From: Pomacea canaliculata
Taxonomy: Eukaryota; Mollusca; Gastropoda; Architaenioglossa; Ampullariidae
Assembly (NCBI RefSeq): GCF_003073045.1
Contig: NC_037593.1
Location: forward strand, 15,756,735 to 15,820,734
Direction of reading: 5' to 3'
Length of the DNA: 64,000 bases
Below are positions 1-12,479 of the stretch, in pieces (position 1 is the first letter of the stretch; every line of letters begins with the position of its first letter). Below the pieces are notes generated by a model that was not told the origin of the DNA, did not search any database, and saw nothing but the letters and a program-made list of their open reading frames with translations. The position numbers were made by a program, and so were the translations under genes.

Positions 1-338
<338 letters not shown>

Positions 339-344
339 TACTCA

Positions 345-3300
345 CCAGTTACATGAGCGCAAACAAATAGCCAGCCTCTGATCTTCACCCTTTACATCGA
401 TCCAACGCCTCACCCGTTTGGCTGGATTTCCTTCTAAGACACTAGTTCCCACAAAGACGTTTGATTCTGCTTACTGGCCCCATCACTGAAAACTACTTTT
501 TTTTCTTTTTCTCTCCCTCTCCCTATTTGCTTCTATGTTGGCTCCAGAGAGATTTGTTCTTCGTTCATTTCTCGATCTGCGCTCCGGCACCTCGAAATCA
601 TGTGACATAAAAACAACCAAAGGACGAAAGCACACTCCGAGACCCAAAGCTGTGATAAAGGTGGTCTACACCATCGACAAGCGACCGGCTAGGTGGCGCT
701 CGCTGCACACAGCTTAATGAAATATTTAGACGCTTGAGCCTGCTGGCGTCGCCTCTGTGCATCTAGATGGAAGTTTAGACGAGCATCTGGTGAAACGGGA
801 GCACTTCGTCCATTGCTGCTCTTTGCTCATTAATCCTTTCTTGGAGGCATCTGGAACAAAAATGCAAATGTTGCTCGCAAAATGTCTGCTTGATGTGGGT
901 CACACACAATGGCTGAGGCTGTAAAAAAGCATTAGCTAGTGCATAACCTACAGCGAATATTACTTATTTATAACCAGTTGACATGGAATCAGTATCTGCA
1001 AGTAATGCAGCGGCATTCATCGAAACTTGTGTCCACCATGATGCAAGCTGCTGTGCAGCAATTTCATCCCGATAATCATTCCTTTCATTACTATAACATT
1101 CAGCCAATTCTCATCCAGAAGAACAATTCTTTTCTTCCCTTCTGACAAATATTTAGGTAATGTTTACTAAACATGGCACCACTTTTTTTTTTCATCGTCT
1201 GTAAGCATGTCTGTACTCGAAAATGAAATTATGGGTTTATCACATGTGTTATCATTTAATAATATTTAATTACAATCATTTATTATGCACCTATATAACC
1301 GGTAAAAGGAACACTCATGCAACCAATGTAGACCATTCATAAAACACTAGGAACATTTTACCTTCAAGCTACGACAGTCATTGCACTTACTCCTTCAAAT
1401 AAAATGTATTTTTTCCATACAAAACATTTACCAGTTGTCATTTTCAAATTAGCAAGTTTTAAAGACATATTTGAAGAGTAAGACAAATAATGAGTGTTTA
1501 ATTTCGAATCCATACTTCACAGTTTTTAAAAACTGGAGTCTGTGCGAGTTATTCTTGACTAGACACAGACGATGTCTTTACCTGAAGAGCAGTGGGAGAA
1601 AGGGGAGAGGAGTGAGATTAGACTAGAAAGGTGGCTGGGAGCCAAGGCCAACCAACAATCTTGTATTTGATAAGCTTTGAAACTAATTCGTGCAGCAGAA
1701 CAAAAAAAAAAAAAAGACTCTCTGAACTGAGGAGCATAATCTACAAAACAATGATAATCGCGTTTTGTTTCATATTTCATAATAAATAATGAGAGGATCT
1801 GTTACGCATTTTTAATAAATATACGAATTTCGCAATATAAATAATTTATCTAATAAACCTAATGAATAATAATAATAATTATTATTTTTTTTAAAACAAC
1901 ACTTTTACAGACCGAGTCAGTCGTCCTCTCCTCTGCACGAAGGGATCCACGATCCATCGTAGGTATCGCATAATCTATTATCTACGAACGACAACAGACT
2001 GCTAGTTATCTGCTGTTAGCGAGACTTCCTTTATGTTTTGTGGTTATTCACGACATCCAAACCCATTATTTTCCTATTTATCCCATAGCTTGCCGCTATT
2101 TCCGTTAACGCTGCTACATCATTACCTCTTGTGCTAATTTCCTCTCTGAAGTGGGACTGACAATCAGCACCTACCTGGCATATTCAATGCTGTCTATACG
2201 TCTCTGTGAGTGTTGACCATCACCTTCACACGTGCTGTGAAACAATCGACACGTCCAGTAAGAAGACGCCATTGCTACACCTGTCGCAAAGGTGTTTTAT
2301 GAGGAGTGAAGCACCAGGGACTCGGCAATCAATTTACGAGCTTTAATGGAAGTCGTGCTGAAATCCCATTTGAGTGTCGCTGATCTGCTGAGGTCACGAA
2401 TGTAAAAGAGAGAGAGAGAGAAAAAAAAAAGAACGAAGGATCAATGTCGCAAGCTTCGTGCAATGAGGAGAGATGTCTTCAACACAAACAACTTCCACTG
2501 AGTTGTAGAGAAGGTAGAAACACAGCTAACGCCTACACTACACACAGTCCAAGTAGAGACGCAAGTAAGTTCTACTTACACACGGTAGACACGTTAGGTG
2601 TGCTCATGTCATCATAGACATGTTAGTTACACAAGTGACATCTTACACTAGACACGGTACACTTACAAACGAGGGTTTTACTACTAGTAGACACACAGGT
2701 CGCAAGACAGATCGCTGTGAAGACGCTGGTCGACAAATCGAGATTACAAAAAAAAACAAACAAACAAACAAAAACAACAACAAACAAAACAAAAACAACA
2801 AAAACAACAAAAACAAACAAACTTGCGAAATTAAGGACACTGCCAGAGGCACAAACCAAAAAAAAGATGATAGTGCTGCCTGGACAATGTCTGAGGAGCA
2901 CGGCTGTCAAAGCCTTATCTATCCTCTAGCTCATCACACCAAATGGCATCACAAAATTATATTAAACACAGACCGCAAAGCCCATTTTTCGATTGTTTCC
3001 ACGAAGACATTCTTTATCTTTTCTGCAGACTGCATCTACCATTTCGCATCAATGAAAAGAACCAGAGCCGGAACATCTGACATCCTGAATTAATGACAAA
3101 AGCCAGAGCTGGAACTGCGGTGTGCCCTCAAGCAGGAGACTTGCATGTCTGAGCAAAATAGACAGAACCCATTGGAAACCTGAAGAAAGAGAGCTATTTC
3201 TAATTAATTTGTATCACAGCAGGACTTCTTCACTCTTCATCGCTTTCTTTCTTTCTTACAAGTCCTCCTAGGGAACAAAATCGGGGTGACTGTAGGAAAA

Positions 3301-4590
3301 CATCTGTTAGGAAGACAATGGTTTTTAATTATAAGATTTGAAGACATCGGTGACCTGTCATGACTTGCTTCTGGACTATGTTCTTGGATACAATACCAGT
3401 TTAAAACGCGATTGTTCTCACTAAAATAGCTTCTAATCCCATTTTTTTTAACTATGTCAATCCTTTTTGAGAAACTTTATGTTTGGGGTGTTTCGCCTGG
3501 CATTTTAAAAGTAATTTATAAATTTGCTTAAGGTTAGATAACATAGGAAAAGCAACATGCTGCTACCTAAAGGAATAAACAGAAAAGACAGAGCACTTAG
3601 AAACTGCAATTCCAAACAGACAAAGAAAGTAAATGTCTCGGAATCCATTTTTCTATCTCGGAGCAGTGCGGGCTCCTGACTTCGCACTCACCCGTGATAT
3701 TGCGCGCGAGCAAAAATCGTTGTGAGATAAAAAGAGTGACTAGCCAATCAAACTATTAAAACTGTGTATCAAATCGGTAATAAAAACATTCAAATATGAA
3801 TGTGCACGCTTGAAAGCTGTTGCACGTGTATATCAATGAAAAACAATGAAGCGAGAACAGGTTTGAAAAAGCACTAAAGAAAAAGACATTGTGTGACAGC
3901 GGTAACTTCCACACACAAATACATCAAACAAAAAACGAGAAACAGACACAGCGAACCGAGCATCACAAACAACAGTTACAGATAAATAACTGTTGTCACA
4001 GCTGTACAAACAACCAGGCTGACACCTTTCTAGATATTATTTTTATAAAAATGAGATCGTTCTTCATCTTTTACAAGCTGGCAAGTGACATTGTTTGAAC
4101 CTACGTCTGTCACATCAGGTCCTCTGTGTCACCCCAGGTCGTGACTCCTCTCGGACATGCCAATTCAACTGTCCCGCCATCAACTTCATACACCCGATAA
4201 CCCTCTTTCCCCACCACCACCTTCCCCTTGCTTCCCCATGTTCCCCAGAGGTCCCGACACACGTGATCCGTGCAGCATGTAGCAGCTGCATTTTATGAAT
4301 AAATGAATTAATTAATTATAAAAAAATCGTTAAAACATACTCGTCAGTAAATTAGACGAGCGTGACAAGCTCTACATTTTAGAACTATTGTAGAGGACAC
4401 ACAACTCGTGTTTGAGACTGAGACATATCGAAAGCAGTCCAAACTTTTGTCAGCAAGCCCCTGCCAGGTCTCAAACGAACCGATATGCTACTGGAGAAGT
4501 CGAAGCTTACCTTCCTTCCAATCATTTACTTTTTGTGGGAGGCCGTCAGCGCCAGGCCGGGGTGGAAGCAGGCGACTGCAGGTCTGGGTG
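345..4590. other. No gene recognised; AT-rich flank with simple repeats
   Basis: I find no exon with a recognisable protein family. Contents are AT-rich DNA with a TAATAA-rich patch near 1868-1890, a short GA run near 2408-2420, and a long A/C-rich tract (AAACAAAC and AACAACAAA) at about 2748-2824 that creates spurious reading frames rich in Lys/Asn on one strand and Phe/Val on the other. Confidence 0.6.
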
Positions 4591-4935
4591 CCGCTGTATA
4601 AATATATTTGGTGGTTTAACGGGTGGTCATAAAGTCCAACTCACTGCTACACACGCAGACGATCTCCTGCCATCAAACGCATTCCGGAAACCGCAAGCAT
4701 GTGCGCGCGCAGCAGTGGCTCGTCTGGCTGGCAGACGAGCACTGCGCGCGCATGCACGGCGACCCAGGTGACGATCGAATATTATAATTACAAACTCGAC
4801 TTGCGTGCGCGAGCGAGCGAGCAGGCGACCACGCGGGCACGCGCGACACACTCACGCACTCACGCATGCGATTGCACGCTGTGGCCGCGTATCTTGGACG
4901 AGGCACTGCTGAGCATGCGCAGTCGAGCTCTGCCC
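4540..4935. promoter_or_regulatory. CpG-dense region with a long GC hairpin and NRF1-like motifs; possible promoter
   Basis: This 400-bp stretch is far richer in CpG than the surrounding AT-rich DNA. It contains a TATA-like string (TATAAATATA) near 4596, an inverted repeat with arms 4698-4726 and 4732-4754 around a 5-bp loop, repeated GCGC/CGCGCG runs, and GCATGCGCAG near 4913, which resembles the NRF1 core. Short frames cross it on both strands but none shows a known family, so I read it as regulatory rather than coding. It lies 4.5 kb upstream of the left K2P start codon and could be a distal promoter or CpG island; no transcript evidence is available. Confidence 0.35.
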
Positions 4936-4969
4936 TTTGATGCTGATTCAACGGATTTTTTTTTTTAAA

Positions 4970-7900
4970 ATAAAAATTGACATTTCGAGGTGGGAGGAAA
5001 GGTAAAGTACACTTGACGGAAAATCGAGCGCACTTTGGTTTTAGGGAAATTTAGAAGTGTCACTCTCCATCACATGGAAAGTTCGCGTGTAATTCTTGTC
5101 TTTGAGTTTGTCTGCGTGTTTTTAGTATTGTTCGTGTGTGCGTGTGGTCTCTGTGTGTGTATATATATATAACATGTGTGTTTGCATCATTTATATAGCC
5201 ATGTTCATGTCTGGTAAAAGTCACCAGAAATATGTTGTCAAACTTCAATAATGTTTTCTTGGTGTCTTTCTCTCTCTCATTCAAGTGAATAAAATGTTTA
5301 AAAAAAATTCTTAAAGCTTATGCAAATATTTCAATTTTTTCCAGGATGAATGTTAGTTCATGTCCTCATTTGCAAGTCAATGAAATGAAAGTCATGAGAA
5401 AAAAAAAAATCCGATGTGGCTAGAATAACTCGAATCGTGTAAAAGAGAAGATTTAGATACAGTGTTAAAAATGTCGGCACGAAGAATTCCTGCTAACAGC
5501 GAGAAACGAATTCAACACCAAACCCCTACATTTAAAGATTATCGGGATCAATCCTGCGGGAAACAGACGAGAGTGGGAAGAAAGGGAGACAAATAAATCA
5601 GCAAGCATCAGCCAAGAGTAATGTGGACAAATGTGAGCAGGTCAGAGAGGACAGTGGAGAAAAAGGAAAAAAGGAGAAAGTCACGTAATGTGAGCTATTT
5701 TCGAGAGATAGTGATGCAGATTTCTTTAAAGAAGAAGAAAGAAAAGGCAGAAAAGTTAAAAAAGGACGGAATAACATTGAAAGCAAACAGTAAAATAAAT
5801 GAATGATTTCATTACCACTGCATTACATAGGCTTTTTCCTTTCAATCTTATGACTGACAATATTTACATGTCAGGTGTGCTTCAATATTTACAGCTGTTA
5901 GATGTGTTCAGTATTTCAAATGTTCAGATTATTCCATATTTACAGCTTTACAATGTTCAAGCAGAAAGTAACATCGATCTCTAGTTCAAGTCTTTTAGTC
6001 TCAGCGTCCTGTGACCTTTCGCTGCTGAAACAGTGAGCTTAATTTATTTAGAGAGTGAAAAATTTGTATGGCTCGAGATGACAACAAGAGTTAAGCGCTG
6101 TTACCACCCGATCAGCAGAGCAAACATCGCTCCCCCCCGGCCATCTTCTTACACGATTCTGTTATGTTGGTTGTAAGATTTGGTGTGGATGGATGGACCA
6201 TAGGGCTGGTGTGAGCGGAGGACGTCTGAAACGAGGGCTTAGCTGACATGTTGATGCATTCCCAGCAGTTGCCTCCCTCGCCATTCTAATTCTCGCTAAG
6301 GGACATCACTCACGAACAATGGATCAGCGGAAGAGCGCGGGTGTGGGAGAGACAGCCGATAAGTATTCCAGCAGAAGGAAAGAAATTGTATTAAACGTGT
6401 GAGTTTGTCATGTGGAGCTGGAGGTGAATCAATAGAAAATTGCTTTAAGGAGGAGGAGAAGCTGTTTCCCAAGAGAATTTCCACAGGATCGTTCTCTTCT
6501 CGGGGCGTTCTGTCTTCGAGTATAGCGGGCATAATCGGGTTTGCATGCATCCTCGACTCTGTGTGTGTGGGGTGGTGGGAGGTGTGCTCGTGGGAGCACA
6601 TTTGCATCCCCTTCTCTTTCTATAAAACAATCGCTTACTTACAAGTGTGTCTGGTGGTACCAGACCGCAATAATTTGTGATTGAGTGATGGCATTGAAGC
6701 AACCGGCTCCCGTTTTCAGTTATTTTCCTATGTGTGAGGGCTGTTGAAATGATGGCATCGGGGATCTGGGGATCGCGCCAGACGATTTCGAATCCAGAAA
6801 GGAATAGAGGAGGAGTGAGAAGACTGCCATTGTCATGGCACATCTTGCGTTACAAATCAGGATTAGTATGTTTTCATTCGCAAAAGAGTACAGAAAATGG
6901 AAGCTTCGGGGAAACTAAATAAACTATGCTTGATCTTTGAAGAGTTATGTCTATGAGAATAAATGCCAAAAGATAAGAATTTAAAAGCGTTTATTAAAAG
7001 AACATTGTAATAAAGATGTGAATATGTATTTCTGAAACAAATTTTACATAGTTCGTAAATCAAGACGATAAATTTGTTTTTGTATTTTTATTTATTTATT
7101 TATTTATTTTTCTTACTACACTAAATGCTGAGACCACATCCTCAAGCTGTAACTGCCGCAGAAAGATTATATTTAGTAGATGATATTCGCTTACACTTAA
7201 TAATTGATAGAAATTGTGAGGTCTATTTAGCAATGTTTTTATTCCGGTGTTCTTTTATTTTTTGTCAGGTAACAGACTGACGAGCAGTTCTGCTCCAGCG
7301 CCAGTGTTTATCTGTTTCTGGTGCCGAGACGGTTGTGATCCTGGTTGTGCTTGGTGACGTGGCAGTGCCGGAGTCGGGTGAAACGGTAGGAAGTGGTTGA
7401 AGTGGTAGAAGGACTTACAACCTCAGCTGCTCCGCCAGCTTCAGCGCGTGCCCTCCACGTGTGGCGCAATGTTTGCTCAGTAAATGTTCGCCAATCGAAG
7501 GCCTCAAACGTGCAGTCGTCTCCACTTCATCGCTCTGATCTTCCACAGCTGTCGATTGGCGGGCGCGTGTACCTGACAATCACTTTCCTCTGACCCACCC
7601 ATTAATTAAAATGGATCAAAATATTTTTAGGGAGAAATCGTCGATGAAGGAGTTCGGACTGGCGGGGAAAAGGTCACTAAGTGTGGACTGATTTTAACTC
7701 GTGTTGACTTGCGCGTCCATATCCCTCTTTCTTTGTTTGTTTGGTTGTTTTTTGGTTTTTTTTCTCTCTTTCTCTCTTGCTTTCTGTCTCGCTTTTTTCC
7801 CCCCTGACGTCTCTAAAAGCAGAGAAAAAATGGTTGACAGTACATTATCAGAGTACAAAGAAAGGTATAAGGTTTTAACAGGAGCTTGGTGGGGAAAAAA

Positions 7901-10900
7901 AATCTACCGAGTGGTCAAAGGGAAATAATTACAGAAAAACCTTACTTCCCGTGTTGTAGCTATTTCCCTTGCGCCGATCTGTCTGTGCTTCGTCACAAAG
8001 TTTTACCAAATAATAATAAAACAATATAAATAAAAGCAACAGACACAAATAATTCTGTATAACTTGAATTCAAATCTTAATATAATATAAAATGTGACCA
8101 GGAAGAAAAATACTTAATAAATAAATGCCATTGAAATGCATCGGTTGACCAAAAGAGAAATTGAGTTTATGATGGTAAAGTGAAGGATTACCGTAGAAAT
8201 AAATATGTACCAAAAATTTTTCGCAGGTATTTAAACATTCTTGCGTGTCATTTTGTCTTCTCGGCTGGTTATACTTAAGTTTATAAATTCTTGAAAGTTG
8301 TCTGTGCCTTGTTATGATGATCAGGTGTCATAGGCCGTGTATTCCGATGTAGGATTCTGACATCAACATTCTTATAATGTCTTGCATTCCCTGCATATCC
8401 CTGTAGTATTTTGATGTCGAATGTTTCCTGGTAGGATTGTGGTGTACCCTGCCTTACATTAATCTACAGTATTATGACTTCACTTGACCTGTATTCCTCA
8501 ACAGGATTTCGACCTCTCGAAGTAGATTACTCGAACTTTCCCGGATCTTTACTTTGCTAGCAAATAGGAATAGTAGCCAACATCCTTCCTCAGTCGCAGG
8601 AAAGGAACCCTGTCCTGGATCAGCGTGCAGCAAGAGGCAGGAAGGTCGGAGGGTAATGACGTTCAGAACTAACGGTAGCAAAAGTCGATGGACTTTCGCG
8701 TTAATTAACCGATGTCATGTTGATCCCGTGGGAGTCTAGGACAATGGTGTGTGTGTTTTCTCACACTGTGTGTCTGTGTGTACAAATCCATCTTTTTTTG
8801 AGAGCGGATAGATCATAATTCAAATGTATGTAGAACTTTTCTTCAGATGGACAAAGTTCATAGTCTATATTTGATTTCTGTATGTTACTTCAAAACAACT
8901 TTATTGTAACTTTTATGTTAGATACTTTAAGATGTATTACCAAAGCTCCAAAGCAAAATCAATACACAGCAAAGTTTGACAAAGATTTTAAAGTCACTTT
9001 GAAGAAAACGAGGATTGAACAGAACTCAAATATCTGAAGACAATGCCAGTGTCCTGGTAATCAGCTTCTGCGCAGTCAGGGAGTTGTGACGTCACGATGT
9101 GATCTTAAACTCTTTCCAAAACCCTTGTTAAAAATACTATATTCATGTACCTTGGAAATGGAACTGCTTGCCGAACATTAAGAATTTCACAAATAATCTT
9201 TTTAAACTAACTAAACCCTTTTGTCACTCTTTCTCATATCGTTTACATTGTTGCTAAGATGTAAGCGAATTTTGGTCGTTATCCTCTCGTTTTGAGAAAA
9301 CACGATTTCACCAGTTTTAACTGCCTTCTACCAAGTCTTCTGGGAAGATTAAATGTTACACTTTAATTAAACTGCTTCGCTATCCATTTGGTAAGCGCGT
9401 TGTCACGAACGACATTTTTGATGACACTATAAATGAAGATCGAACAAGTGGAGAAAAAGCATCAAAGTATCGTTGAAACCTCGGAAATCACGAATAGACT
9501 GTTAAATTTGATATTTATGTAATAATCCACAAATTTAAAAAAAATTAATAACAAGAAGAAAAGTCAGCTTAAATCTTCATCAAATGTTAGTAAATTCTTG
9601 ACTATACACCCAGCTGCTCTTTTACCCCCGTTGAAAAAATGTTCCCCAAAGAAGTAGTCCCTATATTTCTAGGAAAAGCTGTTGACCAAACTTCTCGCAA
9701 AGATTGCTCAAGCACAATCCGGTTTGTGGTTTATATGCGTAGTCAGCAGCTAACGGACAGACTCGCCAGTCGCACCACGTAACGCCAGACGTTGACACCT
9801 GGCAGACCGCCAGCAGTTCACCTGCGACGCCATGTTCGTGCTACGCGAGAGCCTGGTGACGTCACTATGCCGTCACGTGCGGCTGTTCCTTGAAAGGTTC
9901 GGAGAAAAATCGATCAGGAAGAGCGGGGGAGGTGTTCTCACGCAACATATGGCAGGAAGACAGAGTAGAAAAATGGAAGGGGGAACAAAATCCCACATTG
10001 GTGTCGAGGCTACTGCAAAAAACAACCTGGCTTGTTGATGTGTGGACCTGTCGCCTGGAAACCGCGCGCGACGTCTGTGGCGAGGAGCCGACATGACACA
10101 CTGTGTCACAAACACAATGGCGACAGGCTGTTCCACTGACCTCCCACTGCACACGCGGTGGCTCATGTCTTTAGCTCGGCGGAGTGAGATGAAACCATCC
10201 GACTGTCAGTGTGTATGGCACGTGGCTGTGCGAAAGGGTCTTCTTTATTCTGTTTTTCATTTCCTTCTTCTTTAGGCGCTTGTCACAATCGCAGCGATGA
10301 CTGACGATTGCAATTATCAGGTCCTGTGTTGGATATTATGTTCTATCTCCATATTTTGCACCTGTTTACAGACTCAGCTTTTTTTAACCTGATATCTTCT
10401 TAGTTGGTGGACGTAAAACATTGTTAACCTGCCTGACCTATCTTTCTGTCAACCCCCAAAACTCCTGTATTAATATTTTAATTTTTACTACTATACACAA
10501 CTAACCTCTTGAACCAATCCTTGAACTTCACGAATACCTTATTTAGGTTGCATGATCGCTGTATCATCTCAACACATAAATATTACCAGAAATATCAATA
10601 GACATGTGGACAGTTCTGTGTACAGAAGAATTATCATGCGAACCATTTCTCCACGTAGAAGGCCGGATATTTGGGGCTAGTACTTCTACTAGTCCAATTT
10701 AATATTACATTTTATTTTAGTTAGAAAATTCGCTGTGATCTTCCTTGCCACTTTAGGGTTATATCTTTCTCAAGAAAACCACTACCTCCGTTAGGAAAAG
10801 AAAAACAATTGTACACAGGGGAAAAAATCACCAAATCAAGTAATGACATATCCCATGTCAAATTATTTTTATATGAAATATAATATATGAAATATATTTA

Positions 10901-12080
10901 ATATACCCCAAAATAAAATACTTGAGTGTGTTCTTGCTATAGTGTAACTGTTGTGAATTTTAGACATCCCCCAAAACAAACAAACAAAATAAAACAAAAT
11001 CAAAATCGATTATAGCCAACGTATAGCTAAATAAATAAAACAGCAGCAACAACAACAACAACGTCATGACAACAACAACAACAAACCCAATATGCGAAAC
11101 TCAAGAAGCTTTGTGAATAATGTAGTGAAGACAACAACAAAAACAATGTGAAGCCGTTTCAATTAAAAGCCGGACATGAGGATCAACAAGAACGGGGACA
11201 GGAGGCAGATGGCCCTGGATCCGGTCATAGACCTCATCTTTCACGTGTTCGTATATTTTTAGAGTGGTCTCCGCTTGAAAACATGTCGACCATGCGAGTG
11301 CTGGGTAGGGCTTTGCCCGGTCGTTGTCATGCAATACAGCACGCGCACCGGTCGATGACTATCGTCTTTCATCGCTGCAGGGTAAGCCGTCGTATCATGT
11401 TCAGAGCCCTGTTGATGTCGCTAACCCAGGCAGGCTCTAAGTCTGATATTTCTTTCGCTTAAATGATGATAGCAGTCTTCTCTATCTGCAGCTGTGCCTT
11501 CGAGATGACAAACAGATAATTAAAGCTAAAAAGACAAAATCTTGCCTGCCTGTATGAGAGCCAGCAGCAATGATAAACTTTAAAGATTTTTTTCTTACAT
11601 TCAGTAGAGATCGACCAATATGCAAAAGTAGACATAGTGCAATCATGACTAGAAAATTCAGTAAGATTATTAGGAAGACTATATCGAGTAAAGAAGTGGT
11701 ATGCTTACATACATTTGTGTACACGGACAGACCAAACTACCGACAAATGTTAATTCAAGATTACTTTTGGCCTCCAGCAGGTGATAAAGATCGGGAAAAG
11801 CAGACCAGAAGGTTGTCAAAAATGTAGAATGATTGCAGCGCATGGCTCGATCCTAGCACAAGCTGTTGCACAATTTGATGAGAGCAAACACACACACACC
11901 CGCTTGCAAACAGTCATTCACACGCATTCACAATCATTTACACAGGTTCACATGCTGGAATTTTTTCTTTCTCTTGCTCGCTCACTCGTTCGCTCTACTA
12001 GCTGTCACCGCAACCCAGAAATGAATACCAATTTAAAAATATTCCTTCAAAAATTCCTTATCGCAAGCTGCTTATCAGTT
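4970..12080. other. No gene recognised
   Basis: Long intergenic stretch without a supportable exon. A frame starting ATG at 9832 follows a GC-richer patch with a TGACGTCA motif at about 9857, but its translation resembles nothing I know. A (TG)n/(TA)n tract lies at about 5150-5172, a TTTA repeat near 7085-7110, and an A/C-rich tract (CAACAACAA) near 11040-11090. Confidence 0.5.
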
Positions 12081-12371
12081 TTAAAGGACTAATGAGGCCA
12101 AAAATGTTATTTTTAATGACTTGATAAAGCTTAGTGTACAGGGGAAGTAAACCCCTTCAGTTTTCGAGATTCACGCCTACAAAAAATAACCATACATAGA
12201 CACAGGGTGAACAACACAACAACTCATGAGTGGGCATGAATACCTTTACTCCTTAACGTATGAGAAGATGAGACAATGTGTACAATAGTGACGTCAAGAT
12301 ATCGACCTTCTTCTGTGAATGATCAAAAAAAAATAACTGGAAAAATAATTTGCACCCCACTAGTCCTTTAA
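12081..12371. mobile_element. TTAA-flanked MITE (Kolobok- or piggyBac-like)
   Basis: The body at 12085-12367 (283 bp) is bracketed by TTAA at 12081-12084 and TTAA at 12368-12371, the target duplication typical of Kolobok and piggyBac superfamilies. The left end reads AGGACTAATGAGGCC and the reverse complement of the right end reads AGGACTAGTGGGGTGC, so about 13 of the first 15 terminal bases pair as an inverted repeat. No transposase frame fits in this length, so it is non-autonomous. Superfamily assignment rests only on the TTAA and the termini. Confidence 0.7.
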
Positions 12372-12375
12372 CATA

Positions 12376-12475
12376 GCATTGAATGTTGATTTTTTTGTTT
12401 GTTTGTTTTTGTTGTTTTTGTTTTTTTGTTGTTGTCTTTTGTTGTTGTTGTTGTTGTTTTGTTGTTTTTTTGTGG
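12376..12475. repeat. GTTTT/GTTGTT low-complexity tract
   Basis: Run of T with interspersed G (GTTTGTTTG then GTTGTTGTT), the complement of the A/C-rich tracts seen at 2750, 11040 and 32000. It gives rise to meaningless Gln/Lys-rich frames on the minus strand. Confidence 0.85.
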
Positions 12476-12479
12476 AGGG

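Noticed and set aside
2620-3093. 157-codon frame rich in Asn/Lys/Thr
   Set aside because: Its length is mostly due to the A/C-rich low-complexity tract at 2748-2824; the rest has no recognisable motif.
9832-10038. 68-codon frame after a GC-richer patch with a TGACGTCA motif, looking like a possible first exon
   Set aside because: No family resemblance, overlapping open frames of equal length on the other strand, and no convincing donor; TGACGTCA also occurs at several unrelated places in the window (for example 9088, 12940, 28213).
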